Positions 9,950 through 17,934 of a stretch of 64,000 nucleotides of DNA are shown one piece after another. Every line of letters starts with the position of its first letter. The stretch's first letter is position 1. The position numbers and the translations under genes are program-made. A model generated the notes under the pieces. The model was given only the letters and a program-made list of their open reading frames with translations. It did not search any database and was not told where the DNA came from. The stretch spans positions 62,001 to 126,000 of the forward strand of contig JAIYCY010000024.1 in the NCBI GenBank assembly GCA_027487775.1. Direction: 5' to 3'. Source of the stretch: Planctomycetaceae bacterium (GTDB lineage: Bacteria > Planctomycetota > Phycisphaerae > Tepidisphaerales > Tepidisphaeraceae).

Positions 9950-11518
9950 TCAGAGCTTGCCTTCGAAAAGCGGCTTGCCGGTCATGTCCGACGGGACGGC
10001 AAGGCCCATCATCGCCAGGGCCGTCGGGGCGAGATCCGCAAGGCGTCCGCCGGTCCTAAGCGATCGGCCCTTCAGCCTGGAATCGACCAGGATCGCCTCG
10101 ACCGGAAACGTCGTATGCGCCGTGTGCGGGCCCTGCGAACCGGGATCGAGCATCTGCTCCGCGTTGCCGTGATCTGCCGTCACGATCGCGCTGCCGTTCA
10201 CCTGCCCCAACGCGGACAGAATCTTCCCAACACACTCATCCACCACTTCGATCGCCCGCGTCGCAGCCTTCAGGTTGCCCGTGTGCCCCACCATGTCTCC
10301 ATTCGCAAAGTTGATCACCAGCAGATCAAACCTCCGGCCCTGGATCGCTTTCACGGTCGCGTCCGCGATCTCGTAGGCACTCATCTCCGGAACCAGATCG
10401 TACGTCGCAACATCCTTCCGACTCGGGCAAACCACGCGCTCCTCGCCGGGATAAGGCTCTTCTCGATAGTCATTAAAAAAGAACGTCACATGCGGAAACT
10501 TCTCCGTCTCGGCACACCGAAACTGCTTCATCCCCAAACTGCTCAGATACTCGCCCAAAATGTTCTTCATCTTCGGCGGCTTTGGATAAGCCACCTCCAC
10601 CGGCAGGCCCTGCTCGTAAGCGGTCATCGTGGTGAAGCGAATCTTCAGCGGCTTCCGCGCAAAACCCGCAAACGCCGGATCGACAAATGCACGCGTCAGC
10701 TCACGCGGACGATCTCCCCGATAGTTGTAAAAAATCACCGAGTCGCCGTCCTTCACCACGGCCAGCGGCTTTCTCGCACTGTTCATCATCACGCTCGGCG
10801 GGACAAACTCATCGCCGGCCAGATTCGGCTCGGTCGGGTGATCGTAGTAATACTGAACCGCCTCCTCGGCACTGCCAAACATCGGACCCTGCGCCTCGGC
10901 GATCGCTCGATACGCCCTCTCCACACGCGGCCAGCGGTTGTCGCGATCCATCGCCCAATAACGACCGCTCACACTCGCGATCTTCCCCACGCCCAGCTCT
11001 TTCATCTTCGACTCGACCTGCCGGATGTACCCAAGACCCGATTTCGGCGGGGTGTCGCGACCGTCCGTAAACGCATGAAGATAAACGCGATCAAACTTCT
11101 TCCGCTTCGCCAGTTCCAAACATGCGTACAAATGCTCCAAAAGTCCGTGCACACCCGCATCCGAAACAATCCCAAACAGGTGCAGATCGGACGCGCATGC
11201 GATCGCATGATCCACCGCCGCCACCAACGCGGGATTCTCGTAGAACGTGCCGTCGCGAGCCTGCTTGGTGATACGCACCGACTCCTGATCCACTACCCGA
11301 CCCGCCCCGATGTTCTGATGCCCCACTTCGCTGTTGCCCATCGTCCCCTCGGGCAAACCCACATCAAAACCGCTCGTCGCTATCAGCGCCGTCGGATATT
11401 CACGCACCAACGCATCACAAACCGGCGTCTTCGCCTGGCGCACAGCGTTGGTCGCGTCGAGCGAACGGTCGGGATGCGATCCCCATCCGTCGCGGATAAT
11501 GAGGGCAAGTGGCAGCAT
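9950..11518 (-). CDS. gpmI: 2,3-bisphosphoglycerate-independent phosphoglycerate mutase
   Basis: The enzyme interconverts 3- and 2-phosphoglycerate in glycolysis and gluconeogenesis. The protein begins MLPLALIIRDGWG, the usual first strand with a metal-binding Asp. MGNSEVGHQNIGAGR contains the phosphorylated catalytic Ser. TDGRDTPP, SGRYWAMDRD, NYRGDRPRE and TADHGNAEQM supply the other phosphate- and Mn-binding residues. From the ATG at 11518 it is 522 residues, close to the family norm of about 510-520. The frame is open a further 40 residues upstream, but that part has no resemblance to the family. The gene is monocistronic and divergent from the aminotransferase gene. Confidence 0.96.
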   Translation of the reverse strand: MLPLALIIRDGWGSHPDRSLDATNAVRQAKTPVCDALVREYPTALIATSGFDVGLPEGTMGNSEVGHQNIGAGRVVDQESVRITKQARDGTFYENPALVAAVDHAIACASDLHLFGIVSDAGVHGLLEHLYACLELAKRKKFDRVYLHAFTDGRDTPPKSGLGYIRQVESKMKELGVGKIASVSGRYWAMDRDNRWPRVERAYRAIAEAQGPMFGSAEEAVQYYYDHPTEPNLAGDEFVPPSVMMNSARKPLAVVKDGDSVIFYNYRGDRPRELTRAFVDPAFAGFARKPLKIRFTTMTAYEQGLPVEVAYPKPPKMKNILGEYLSSLGMKQFRCAETEKFPHVTFFFNDYREEPYPGEERVVCPSRKDVATYDLVPEMSAYEIADATVKAIQGRRFDLLVINFANGDMVGHTGNLKAATRAIEVVDECVGKILSALGQVNGSAIVTADHGNAEQMLDPGSQGPHTAHTTFPVEAILVDSRLKGRSLRTGGRLADLAPTALAMMGLAVPSDMTGKPLFEGKL

Positions 11519-11687
11519 GTTTCCAATCTCGTGTATGCGGGATTCGTTTCGAGCTTTCCCGTCGGATCGATCAACAACTCTGACCCGACGCAGCGAATGT
11601 AGCAGAACCACGCGCGGTGAAAAGGAGGACCACGCCATCAGAACATGCCGCTCGACTTTCCACTTCGATCAAACGACAATCAAACGC

Positions 11688-12824
11688 GTGAACATCCCGC
11701 TATCAAAACCCGACATTACCGAACGTGAAATCGAGGCCGTCGTCGAGGTCATGCGCAGCGAAGTCCTCTCGATCGGACCCAAAGTCGAAGCCTTCGAACA
11801 GGCCGTCGCCAAAATCGCGGGCAGGCAGCACGCCGTCGGTGTCAGCTCCGGCACCTCCGGACTCCATCTCTGCATGATCGCCGCTGGCATCGGGCCCGGC
11901 GACGAGGTCATCACCACGCCCTTCAGCTTCGTCGCCAGCGCCAATTGCATCCTCTTCGTCAATGCAACACCCAAATTCGTCGACATCGACGCCCGAACGC
12001 TCAACATCGACCTCGATCAAGTCGAGGCCGCCATCGGACCGCGCACCAAGGCCATCGTCGCCGTCGAAACCTTCGGACATCCCGGCGGAATGATCGAACT
12101 CGAACAAATCGCCCAGAAAAACGAACTCGTCCTCATCGAAGACTGCTGCGAAGGTTTCGGCGGACAAGCCAGCAAACGCCCCATCGGATCCTTCGGACGC
12201 GCTGGCGTCTTCGGGTTCTACCCCAATAAACAAATCACCACCGGCGAAGGCGGCATGATCGTCACCGACGACGAACGATTCGCAGACCACTGCCGCAGCC
12301 TCCGCAACCAAGGCCGCAGCGGCATGAGCTGGCTCGCTCACCAACGACTCGGATACAACTACAGACTCACCGAAATCGCCAGCGCCATCGGCATCGTCCA
12401 ATGCGAACGCATCGACGAAATCCTCGCCCAACGCAGACGCGTCGCCGCTCTCTACGTCGAACGACTCATGCTCAACAAATACGTCATCCTCCCCACACTC
12501 GGCGAGGACGACCACTGCTCATGGTTCGTCTTCGTCGTTCGACTCAACGACCTCTTCGAACCCGGCGATCGCGACGAAGTCATCCGCGAACTCAGACTCA
12601 ACCAAATCGGAACCAACAACTACTTCCCGCCCATCCACCTCCAACCCTACATGCGCGACGCACTCGGCCATCAACCCGGCGACTTCCCCATCTGCGAATA
12701 CGTCTCCGAACGCACCCTCGCACTCCCCTTCTTCAACACCATGACACCCGCCATGGTCGACCACGTCGTCGCTACACTCAACGCCTGCTGCGAAAAAGTC
12801 CTCACCAAACGCAAATCCAGATAA
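11688..12824 (+). CDS. DegT/DnrJ/EryC1/StrS family sugar aminotransferase
   Basis: This 378-residue PLP enzyme belongs to the family that transaminates nucleotide-linked keto-sugars. It begins VNIPLSKPDITEREIEAVVEV, the standard N-terminus. GVSSGTSGLHL binds PLP phosphate, EDCCEGFGG contains the Asp that contacts the pyridine ring, and FGFYPNKQITTGEGGM holds the Schiff-base lysine. LGYNYRLTEI and NNYFPPIHLQPY follow as expected. The start is taken as the GTG at 11688, because no ATG lies near this point in frame. An AGGAGG at 11623 is about 60 bp upstream, too far to serve this start. No sugar-biosynthesis cluster surrounds it. It probably acts on a surface-glycan precursor, but the substrate is not known. 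Confidence 0.92.
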   Translation: MNIPLSKPDITEREIEAVVEVMRSEVLSIGPKVEAFEQAVAKIAGRQHAVGVSSGTSGLHLCMIAAGIGPGDEVITTPFSFVASANCILFVNATPKFVDIDARTLNIDLDQVEAAIGPRTKAIVAVETFGHPGGMIELEQIAQKNELVLIEDCCEGFGGQASKRPIGSFGRAGVFGFYPNKQITTGEGGMIVTDDERFADHCRSLRNQGRSGMSWLAHQRLGYNYRLTEIASAIGIVQCERIDEILAQRRRVAALYVERLMLNKYVILPTLGEDDHCSWFVFVVRLNDLFEPGDRDEVIRELRLNQIGTNNYFPPIHLQPYMRDALGHQPGDFPICEYVSERTLALPFFNTMTPAMVDHVVATLNACCEKVLTKRKSR

Positions 12825-12941
12825 CCCACCACCGACACAACGACCGGCAATGCCCGACTGCCACGTCGATCCGCAATCGTCAATCCCGATCCCGTTTGTC
12901 GCACCCGATCGACGCCCAACGCTCGACGCGCACCGCTCAAC

Positions 12942-12961
12942 GGAGCGAGGGGACTCGCTCC
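12942..12961. repeat. Hairpin GGAGCGA-N6-TCGCTCC
   Basis: GGAGCGA at 12942-12948 pairs perfectly with TCGCTCC at 12955-12961 around a 6-nt loop. No T-run follows, so it is not an obvious terminator. It lies 65 bp before the 21-bp array, and a hairpin beside an array is also seen at 26266-26700. Confidence 0.6.
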
Positions 12962-13026
12962 CTCCATGGTTGGGGTACCCGGGATTTGATTGGCGGTCGT
13001 TTCGACTGATGACTTTCCGCCCTGAT

Positions 13027-13152
13027 GCCGATGTATGTCGCATTGTCGCTCACGTAGAGCGTACGGGCGCCGATGCAAGGCGTATTGGCGCTGATCGATG
13101 CCGTGCTGTCGCCGGCGTAAGGCGCGCTGGCGCCGATGTTTGCCGGGCAGCA
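13027..13152. repeat. Degenerate tandem array, six 21-bp units
   Basis: Six contiguous units begin at 13027, 13048, 13069, 13090, 13111 and 13132. The consensus starts GCCGATG, has GGCGT in the middle and ends CTGGC. There is no spacer between units. The period is exactly 21 bp, so every frame reads as a 7-residue repeat, for example AD-x-CR-x-x on the plus strand and x-IGA-x-TP on the minus strand. Neither frame has a convincing start or ribosome site. The array is therefore scored as DNA structure, not as a gene. Confidence 0.75.
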
Positions 13153-13376
13153 GGACGCAGAGGGCGCGAGGAACACCTTCTGGCGATGGCAGCACCGCTC
13201 TCGCCGAGACGCGTGTCCGACGTTGGACGGATGCACCGATCATCTTCCCGCTCGTGCGAGAGTCAGAATGACAACGTTCGACGCGGGGGTCGGGCTCAAG
13301 ACGGCTCGTCTGCACCTGCCGACATGTCGCGGCGGAGATGTCTGGCGCGCTCGCCTGCCGGGCCGTCGCGATGACG

Positions 13377-14804
13377 TTATTCTTTCTTCTCCGCGCGGAT
13401 CACGTAGCCCACCCCGCCGGCGTTGATGAACCACGCACGGGCGAGCTCCTGGCTCTTGTAGACGATCGCTTCGCCGCGCTGACGACTCGCCGGGTCGTTG
13501 ACGATCGCGTCGCCCTCGGGCGTGAAGCCGCGGATCACGATCAAATGACCCGCCGTCTCGTTCATGATGTTGCTCGGAAACTCACCCGCCCCGAACCGAA
13601 TGCTCGCCACCACAGGCTGACCCGCGGCCACATAGCGCCTCACCTCGTCCATCGAGCTGAAGCGTTCAAGCCACGCCTCCAATCCCAACGAACCCGCATG
13701 CTGCACCGCGCGATTCCAATTCCCAAAAATCCCATACTCATCGTCATAAATCGCAAGCGCATGCTCGAGCGTCGGTCGATCCAAACCCGCCGCCGCGATC
13801 ACCATCCCCACGCTCGTGGGCGAGCAGATGTCCGACCGAACCGCGTCGGCCTCGATCCCCTGCGCACGAAACGGAACCTCCAGCTTCTTTGCCCAATCAA
13901 CCGCCGACTTCGCACTCTTATCCTGCACATCCGCCTGCATCAGGCCCGCCGACGCGTCGGAACTCTCAACCGAATACGCCATCGCAAGACGCTTGAGCGT
14001 TGGCAGCGTCTGACCCGACGGATCGAAACCAAAACTCGTCACACGCATCTCAAACTCATCCGCAGGCCGATCGAGGACGAGAATGTCCACCTCCACGTTC
14101 GCGCCCGGCCCGGCGATGATGCGATCATTCGCGCGAATCCTCGAACCGTCGGCCCGTGAAAATGACTGCACGCCCGCATCCGTCCCCGAACCACCACGCG
14201 CGACAACCGCACGCACACGATCACCCTGCGGAATGCGTCCCCAGCGTCCCATGTAAAGCCACGGGCCCCACGTCTCGCCCTCGCGACGCACACGCACATC
14301 CACGCGGAACCCGGTCCCGTCTGGCGTGAGCAGATTCCAACTCGGCAAAAGCTCCGTAAACGCGAACGACGTCTTCACCGGGCCGACCGTCGCGACCTGT
14401 CGAATCGGAAAACGCAGCCGCTCGACACGCGCGGGATCGGCGGGCTGCGGGGAAGTTGTGGTCGTCGATGGGGTGCCGGGTTGCGCGATGCTGTTGGGCT
14501 GCAGGGCGTCGGTCTGCGTCGCGACCCTGTCGCCGCGCGTGGCGAGCGGTTCGAGTCTGGCATCCCTGGCGGTGAAACGAAGCAGCCCGTGCCGCATCGG
14601 ACGCTGCTGCGCCGGATTGGTCGTCGCAGGCTCAGGGTCTTGCAAACCCGCACCGGCGACGACGCCCGATGCATCATCCGTCGATGCGACCCGCGCCGGG
14701 GCATTCGACCGATGCGCCAGAGTCGCGGTCACGATCAGGATGAGGATCGCGCCCAAGACAAGCGCACCCACGCCGAGGCGTTGTGTTTCCGATAGCGACT
14801 GCAT
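13377..14804 (-). CDS. C39-like papain-fold peptidase, membrane anchored
   Basis: The 475-residue protein has an N-terminal membrane anchor (about residues 11-30), then a Ala/Thr/Pro-rich linker to about residue 120. A beta-rich domain follows (FAFTELLPSWN, GTGFRVDVRVRR, WGPWLYMGRWG) that commonly precedes the peptidase in this family. The C-terminal peptidase_C39_2-like domain shows the Cys in SDICSPTSVGMV, the His in AGHLIVIRGF and the Asp in VNDPAS, giving a Cys-His-Asp triad outside the membrane. The substrate is unknown. The start lies 12 bp after the stop of the DUF2959 lipoprotein gene, and the likely Shine-Dalgarno GAGG overlaps that stop codon, so the two are probably co-translated. 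Confidence 0.85.
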   Translation of the reverse strand: MQSLSETQRLGVGALVLGAILILIVTATLAHRSNAPARVASTDDASGVVAGAGLQDPEPATTNPAQQRPMRHGLLRFTARDARLEPLATRGDRVATQTDALQPNSIAQPGTPSTTTTSPQPADPARVERLRFPIRQVATVGPVKTSFAFTELLPSWNLLTPDGTGFRVDVRVRREGETWGPWLYMGRWGRIPQGDRVRAVVARGGSGTDAGVQSFSRADGSRIRANDRIIAGPGANVEVDILVLDRPADEFEMRVTSFGFDPSGQTLPTLKRLAMAYSVESSDASAGLMQADVQDKSAKSAVDWAKKLEVPFRAQGIEADAVRSDICSPTSVGMVIAAAGLDRPTLEHALAIYDDEYGIFGNWNRAVQHAGSLGLEAWLERFSSMDEVRRYVAAGQPVVASIRFGAGEFPSNIMNETAGHLIVIRGFTPEGDAIVNDPASRQRGEAIVYKSQELARAWFINAGGVGYVIRAEKKE

Positions 14805-14816
14805 GGTGGAGAATCC

Positions 14817-15530
14817 TCATTTCGCCTGCGCATCGGACGCCGCCGGGGCCGACTCGGCGGCTGGCATCACCGGCGAAAGCTCGGCCTCAAAACGCGTCAG
14901 CTCGCTCTTCACCGTCTCCAACGATCCACGCACAACACCCGCACGCTTGATCGCAGACTCGATCATCGGCCCCACCGCAACACGACCCGCCGCCGTCAGG
15001 TCGTGGGCCAGGAACGCCTTCACATCCAGCAAATCCTCCATCAACGGCGCGAACGCCACCTTGCCCTCCTGCAGCGCGGCATTCACCCGATCAAAGCTCG
15101 CTCGCGCCTCCACCAGACGCGCATTGCCCTGTCGCTGCAGACCCGGCGCATTCAAACTCTGATTTTGCTTACTCCATGACGCAAAGTAATCCTCCGTTCG
15201 CGCACGCATCGACTGCACACGCTTACGCACACCCTCCGCTGTCGCTTCTACCCGCTTCACGTCGGCACTAAACACCGAAAATGGCTTGCGAAGGTCATTG
15301 ATCTTCGGATCATTCAACTGTTGCAACGATCCGGTCGCGCGGTCGAGCAGATCCAACCCACGCTCGACCTGCATGCGAACATCCGACACGCTATCGATCG
15401 CACCGACCGACACCTTCGCCCGCTGCTCACCCGATGACGCACAACCACCCATCGTTCCGCCGACCGTTCCCAGTCCGACGATCAACAGACCCGTCGTCAT
15501 CCACGCCATGCCCTGCTTGCGATTCAACAT
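14817..15530 (-). CDS. DUF2959-like lipoprotein
   Basis: From the ATG at 15530 the protein has 237 residues. It starts with a charged segment and a hydrophobic stretch ending GGTMGGCASSG, a lipobox-like site with Cys near residue 29, so it is probably a lipoprotein. The rest is helical and resembles DUF2959 proteins: RTEDYFASWSKQ, ARLVEARASFDRVNAAL, VAFAPLMEDLLDVKAFLAHDLTAAG. The function of DUF2959 is not established. The frame continues 129 codons upstream but only into the antisense of mtnP. The chosen ATG follows GAGGAG at a good distance. It forms a two-gene operon with the C39-like peptidase. Confidence 0.8.
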   Translation of the reverse strand: MLNRKQGMAWMTTGLLIVGLGTVGGTMGGCASSGEQRAKVSVGAIDSVSDVRMQVERGLDLLDRATGSLQQLNDPKINDLRKPFSVFSADVKRVEATAEGVRKRVQSMRARTEDYFASWSKQNQSLNAPGLQRQGNARLVEARASFDRVNAALQEGKVAFAPLMEDLLDVKAFLAHDLTAAGRVAVGPMIESAIKRAGVVRGSLETVKSELTRFEAELSPVMPAAESAPAASDAQAK

Positions 15531-15759
15531 GCGATAACTCCTCGAAAAATCGATGCGTCCAGCATTCTTGAGCAGCACCCGCTGCAACAGTCCGACACTC
15601 GATCGGCCGGCAGATTCTACCACAGCCTGCTCTCCTGCATGCAACGAATTCCTGACCCGAGAACAAAGCCGGATCGATCTCGGCCTGGCGATGTGATCGA
15701 CGGCACTCGAGGGCGCAGGACGTGGTGAATCGGTCGACTCTTCGCGTATCATCACGCCC

Positions 15760-16713
15760 ATGAGTGAAAGCGACAGCAACATGATCCAGTCCGCCGCCGA
15801 CCGGGCGGGCATCAAGGTGGGCCTGATTGGTGGCAGCGGTCTCGGAGATGCCCTGATGGCACGCGAAACCGGCACGCCCATGTATATCGACACGCCATTC
15901 GGCAAACCCTCCGCCACGATCTTTGAGACGCGCTGGGCCGGCGTTCCCGTGCTGGTCTTGCCGCGCCACGGAAAGAGTCATGTCTACCCGCCCAGCCTCG
16001 TTCCATATCGCGCCAACATCTTCGCGCTCAAAGCACTCGGCTGCACACATATCATCGCGTCGGGCGCCGTCGGATCCTTGCGCGAAGAATACAAGCCGCG
16101 CGATCTCGTCGTCGTCGATCAGATCATCGACAAAACCATCCACCGCGCGTCCAGCTTCTTCGAACGCGCTGCCGTCCATGTCGAATTCGCCGAACCCTTC
16201 TGCCCCGTCCTGCGACAGATCATCCTCGAATCCGCAGAAGGCACCAACGGGCACGCAGTCCATCGCGACGGCTGTTACGTCGCCATGGAAGGCCCGGCAT
16301 TCAGCTCCAGGGCCGAGTCGATGATGCACCGACTCTGCGGCGGTGATCTCATCGGAATGACCGCCATGCCAGAAGCCAAACTCGCACGCGAAGCCGAAAT
16401 GCCCTACGCGATGATCTCTCTCATCACCGATTACGACTCCTGGCGGCCCCGACCCACCAGCGACACCCAGGCTCCGCCCGACCCCCATCTGCTCCTCAAT
16501 GAGATCATCGGCAACCTCAAAGACGCAACCGAGAACGCCATCAACCTGATGAAACGCGCCGTCGAACGCATCGGCCAGAATCCCGCCCGTCTCGACGCCT
16601 GCCCCGCCCGCAAAGCACTCGAATTGGCCATCTGGAGCGATCGCGCACACATCGACGACGACGAAGTCAAAAAACTGTTGCCCATCTGGGGCAAGTACCT
16701 CAAACCGAACTGA
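15760..16713 (+). CDS. mtnP: S-methyl-5'-thioadenosine phosphorylase / purine phosphorylase
   Basis: The 317-residue enzyme belongs to the PNP/MTAP family. GLIGGSGLGDAL forms the phosphate-binding loop, and LPRHGKSHVYPPSLVPYRANI, ASGAVGSLRE and VVVDQIIDKT line the purine pocket. YVAMEGPAFSSRAES contains the ribose-binding Met-Glu, and IGMTAMPEAKLARE and LITDYDSW end the core. The TDYD and MTAMPE motifs are those of the MTAP branch, so cleavage of methylthioadenosine for methionine salvage is the best call. It is divergent from the DUF2959-C39 operon. A short C-terminal extension after about residue 270 ends in KKLLPIWGKYLKP. No other methionine-salvage genes are in the window. Confidence 0.92.
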   Translation: MSESDSNMIQSAADRAGIKVGLIGGSGLGDALMARETGTPMYIDTPFGKPSATIFETRWAGVPVLVLPRHGKSHVYPPSLVPYRANIFALKALGCTHIIASGAVGSLREEYKPRDLVVVDQIIDKTIHRASSFFERAAVHVEFAEPFCPVLRQIILESAEGTNGHAVHRDGCYVAMEGPAFSSRAESMMHRLCGGDLIGMTAMPEAKLAREAEMPYAMISLITDYDSWRPRPTSDTQAPPDPHLLLNEIIGNLKDATENAINLMKRAVERIGQNPARLDACPARKALELAIWSDRAHIDDDEVKKLLPIWGKYLKPN

Positions 16714-16812
16714 TCTCCGTCGAAAACCCGAAATGCCACAGCCAACGTCATCCGATCACAGCGTGCCGTCGACGGGCTGCGCTGCGATTTCGCGCCGTCT
16801 CGTGCACAGAAC

Positions 16813-16840
16813 TTGAAAAAAGTCAATTCTTTGGTACAAT
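16813..16840 (+). promoter_or_regulatory. Predicted sigma70 promoter TTGAAA-N16-TACAAT
   Basis: TTGAAA at 16813-16818 and TACAAT at 16835-16840 are separated by 16 bp in an AT-richer patch that stands out from the surroundings. It reads toward the XRE gene, 420 bp downstream, so the transcript would carry a long leader. Confidence 0.55.
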
Positions 16841-17003
16841 CCTTATGTCGATTCGAAGGATTCGTCATAGTTTGAGTATGGGGTCCCACCTCAGCCCGTG
16901 CTCTAGACGATTCAGATTCATCATTCGATCGACGTTGATTCAGTTTCATAGTCAGTCTTGTAGCCGATGCTTCGGCCGGTGCCGCAGTATATGTCGTGGC
17001 GGC

Positions 17004-17048
17004 TTGTGACAGGGCGGTTTGTGACAGGGCGGTTTGTGACAGGGCGGA
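17004..17048 (+). repeat. Three 15-bp direct repeats (TTGTGACAGGGCGG)
   Basis: Units at 17004, 17019 and 17034 are identical except for the last base of the third. They lie between the predicted promoter and the XRE gene. Tandem sites of this size could be operators for the adjacent regulator, but this is inference. They are too few and too isolated to call iterons. Confidence 0.7.
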
Positions 17049-17259
17049 ACCAGCTCGTGTCGCGGATTTGTCATGGTCTGTGCGATGGCCCGTGTTGCGC
17101 GCTGCGGCGATCTCATTCGAACTGATTCTTTGCTTGGGCGGGTTGTTTACATCCAAAATTGACACACGGTCGGCCGCCCGGTTGGCGGGCTTGACCCGGC
17201 GTCCCCACGCCACCGCGAGGCCATGACGCCTCAACGTGCTCTACCCAGGGAGGTCACTG

Positions 17260-17841
17260 ATGGCGTTCTATTTCAAACATTTCGGCCAACTGGTTTCGTC
17301 AACACGCGAACGGGCCAACCTCACGCGCGAACAACTCGCCAAAATGATCGGCTATGCGAATCTACATAAAGGCGCGAATCGAATCGCACGCATCGAAGAC
17401 GGTGCGGGGGATTACCCACTGCAGACAAGCCGGATCCTCAAGGTCCTTGAGATCTCTGATGAATCCGTCGAGCGCGCGATGCAACTTGATCAGGAAGCCC
17501 AACAAAAACAATATCTTAAGGCCATCAAAACGCCGATCGAGCCGGAACTGGCGGTCCGATTGATCCCGGGCTTCATCGCCAATATCACGCTCCCCAAGGG
17601 CGTAACAGACCACGCTCAACTCGAAGAATACGCCTGCACGGTCGCCAAACACTATCGAGCCAAATCCTATCTTGTTCTTCCCAATCGCATCGGCTTGTCC
17701 ATCAACGAAGCCGGCGAAGTTTGCAGCATCAACGAACCGGACGCCGCCGGCGAACCCTACCTGCCGGGCACACGGCTCAAGAACGCACGCTCCATGAAAT
17801 TCTTTGTGGAGTTTCAACAGCGACGCGCTCGTGGTCGCTAA
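17260..17841 (+). CDS. XRE-family helix-turn-helix regulator with unknown C-terminal domain
   Basis: The 193-residue protein begins MAFYFKHFGQLVSSTRERAN. Residues about 15-65 fit an XRE/Cro HTH: LTREQLAKMIGYAN, then RIARIEDGAG and a closing helix SRILKVLEI. The C-terminal 100 residues (from about PELAVRLIPGF to FFVEFQQRRARG) match no family I recognise and could be a ligand or dimerisation domain. The ATG at 17260 is preceded by GGGAGG. An upstream in-frame GTG at 17236 is less likely. It is probably autoregulated through the upstream 15-bp repeats, by inference. It converges with the GT11-like gene. Confidence 0.8.
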   Translation: MAFYFKHFGQLVSSTRERANLTREQLAKMIGYANLHKGANRIARIEDGAGDYPLQTSRILKVLEISDESVERAMQLDQEAQQKQYLKAIKTPIEPELAVRLIPGFIANITLPKGVTDHAQLEEYACTVAKHYRAKSYLVLPNRIGLSINEAGEVCSINEPDAAGEPYLPGTRLKNARSMKFFVEFQQRRARGR

Positions 17842-17934
17842 CCAACCACCGCGATCATTCTCGCTCACGAACTCCTGAACATCGCCGAACTCATCACGAA
17901 TTGCTCGCGACTCGATGAGACCATCGTGACGTCG

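Larger units (their letters stand above)
12825..13376. other. Intergenic region with hairpin and 21-bp array
   Basis: This 552-bp gap lies between the convergent aminotransferase and C39-like genes. It holds a perfect 7-bp hairpin (12942-12961) and a six-unit 21-bp array (13027-13152). The open frames across it on both strands resemble no family, and their coding look comes from the repeat being a multiple of three. The remaining 220 bp showed nothing recognisable. Confidence 0.6.
16714..17259. other. Intergenic region: promoter, direct repeats and hairpins
   Basis: This 546-bp gap precedes the XRE regulator. It contains a sigma70-type promoter (16813-16840), three 15-bp direct repeats (17004-17048) and two small inverted repeats: GCCCG-N5-CGGGC at 17176-17190 and GAGGC-N6-GCCTC at 17217-17232. 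A 48-codon frame from 16845 lies just after the promoter but has no family resemblance or ribosome site. Together these suggest a long regulated leader. Confidence 0.55.

Noticed and set aside
13027-13152. CRISPR-like array
   Set aside because: The units are contiguous, degenerate and lack unique spacers, and no cas genes are present.
16845-17006. Small 48-codon frame just after the promoter at 16813
   Set aside because: It has no ribosome site or family resemblance and an Arg/Ser/Cys-rich random composition.
17004-17048. Replication iterons
   Set aside because: There are only three short repeats, with no DnaA boxes, AT-rich unwinding region or replication genes nearby.
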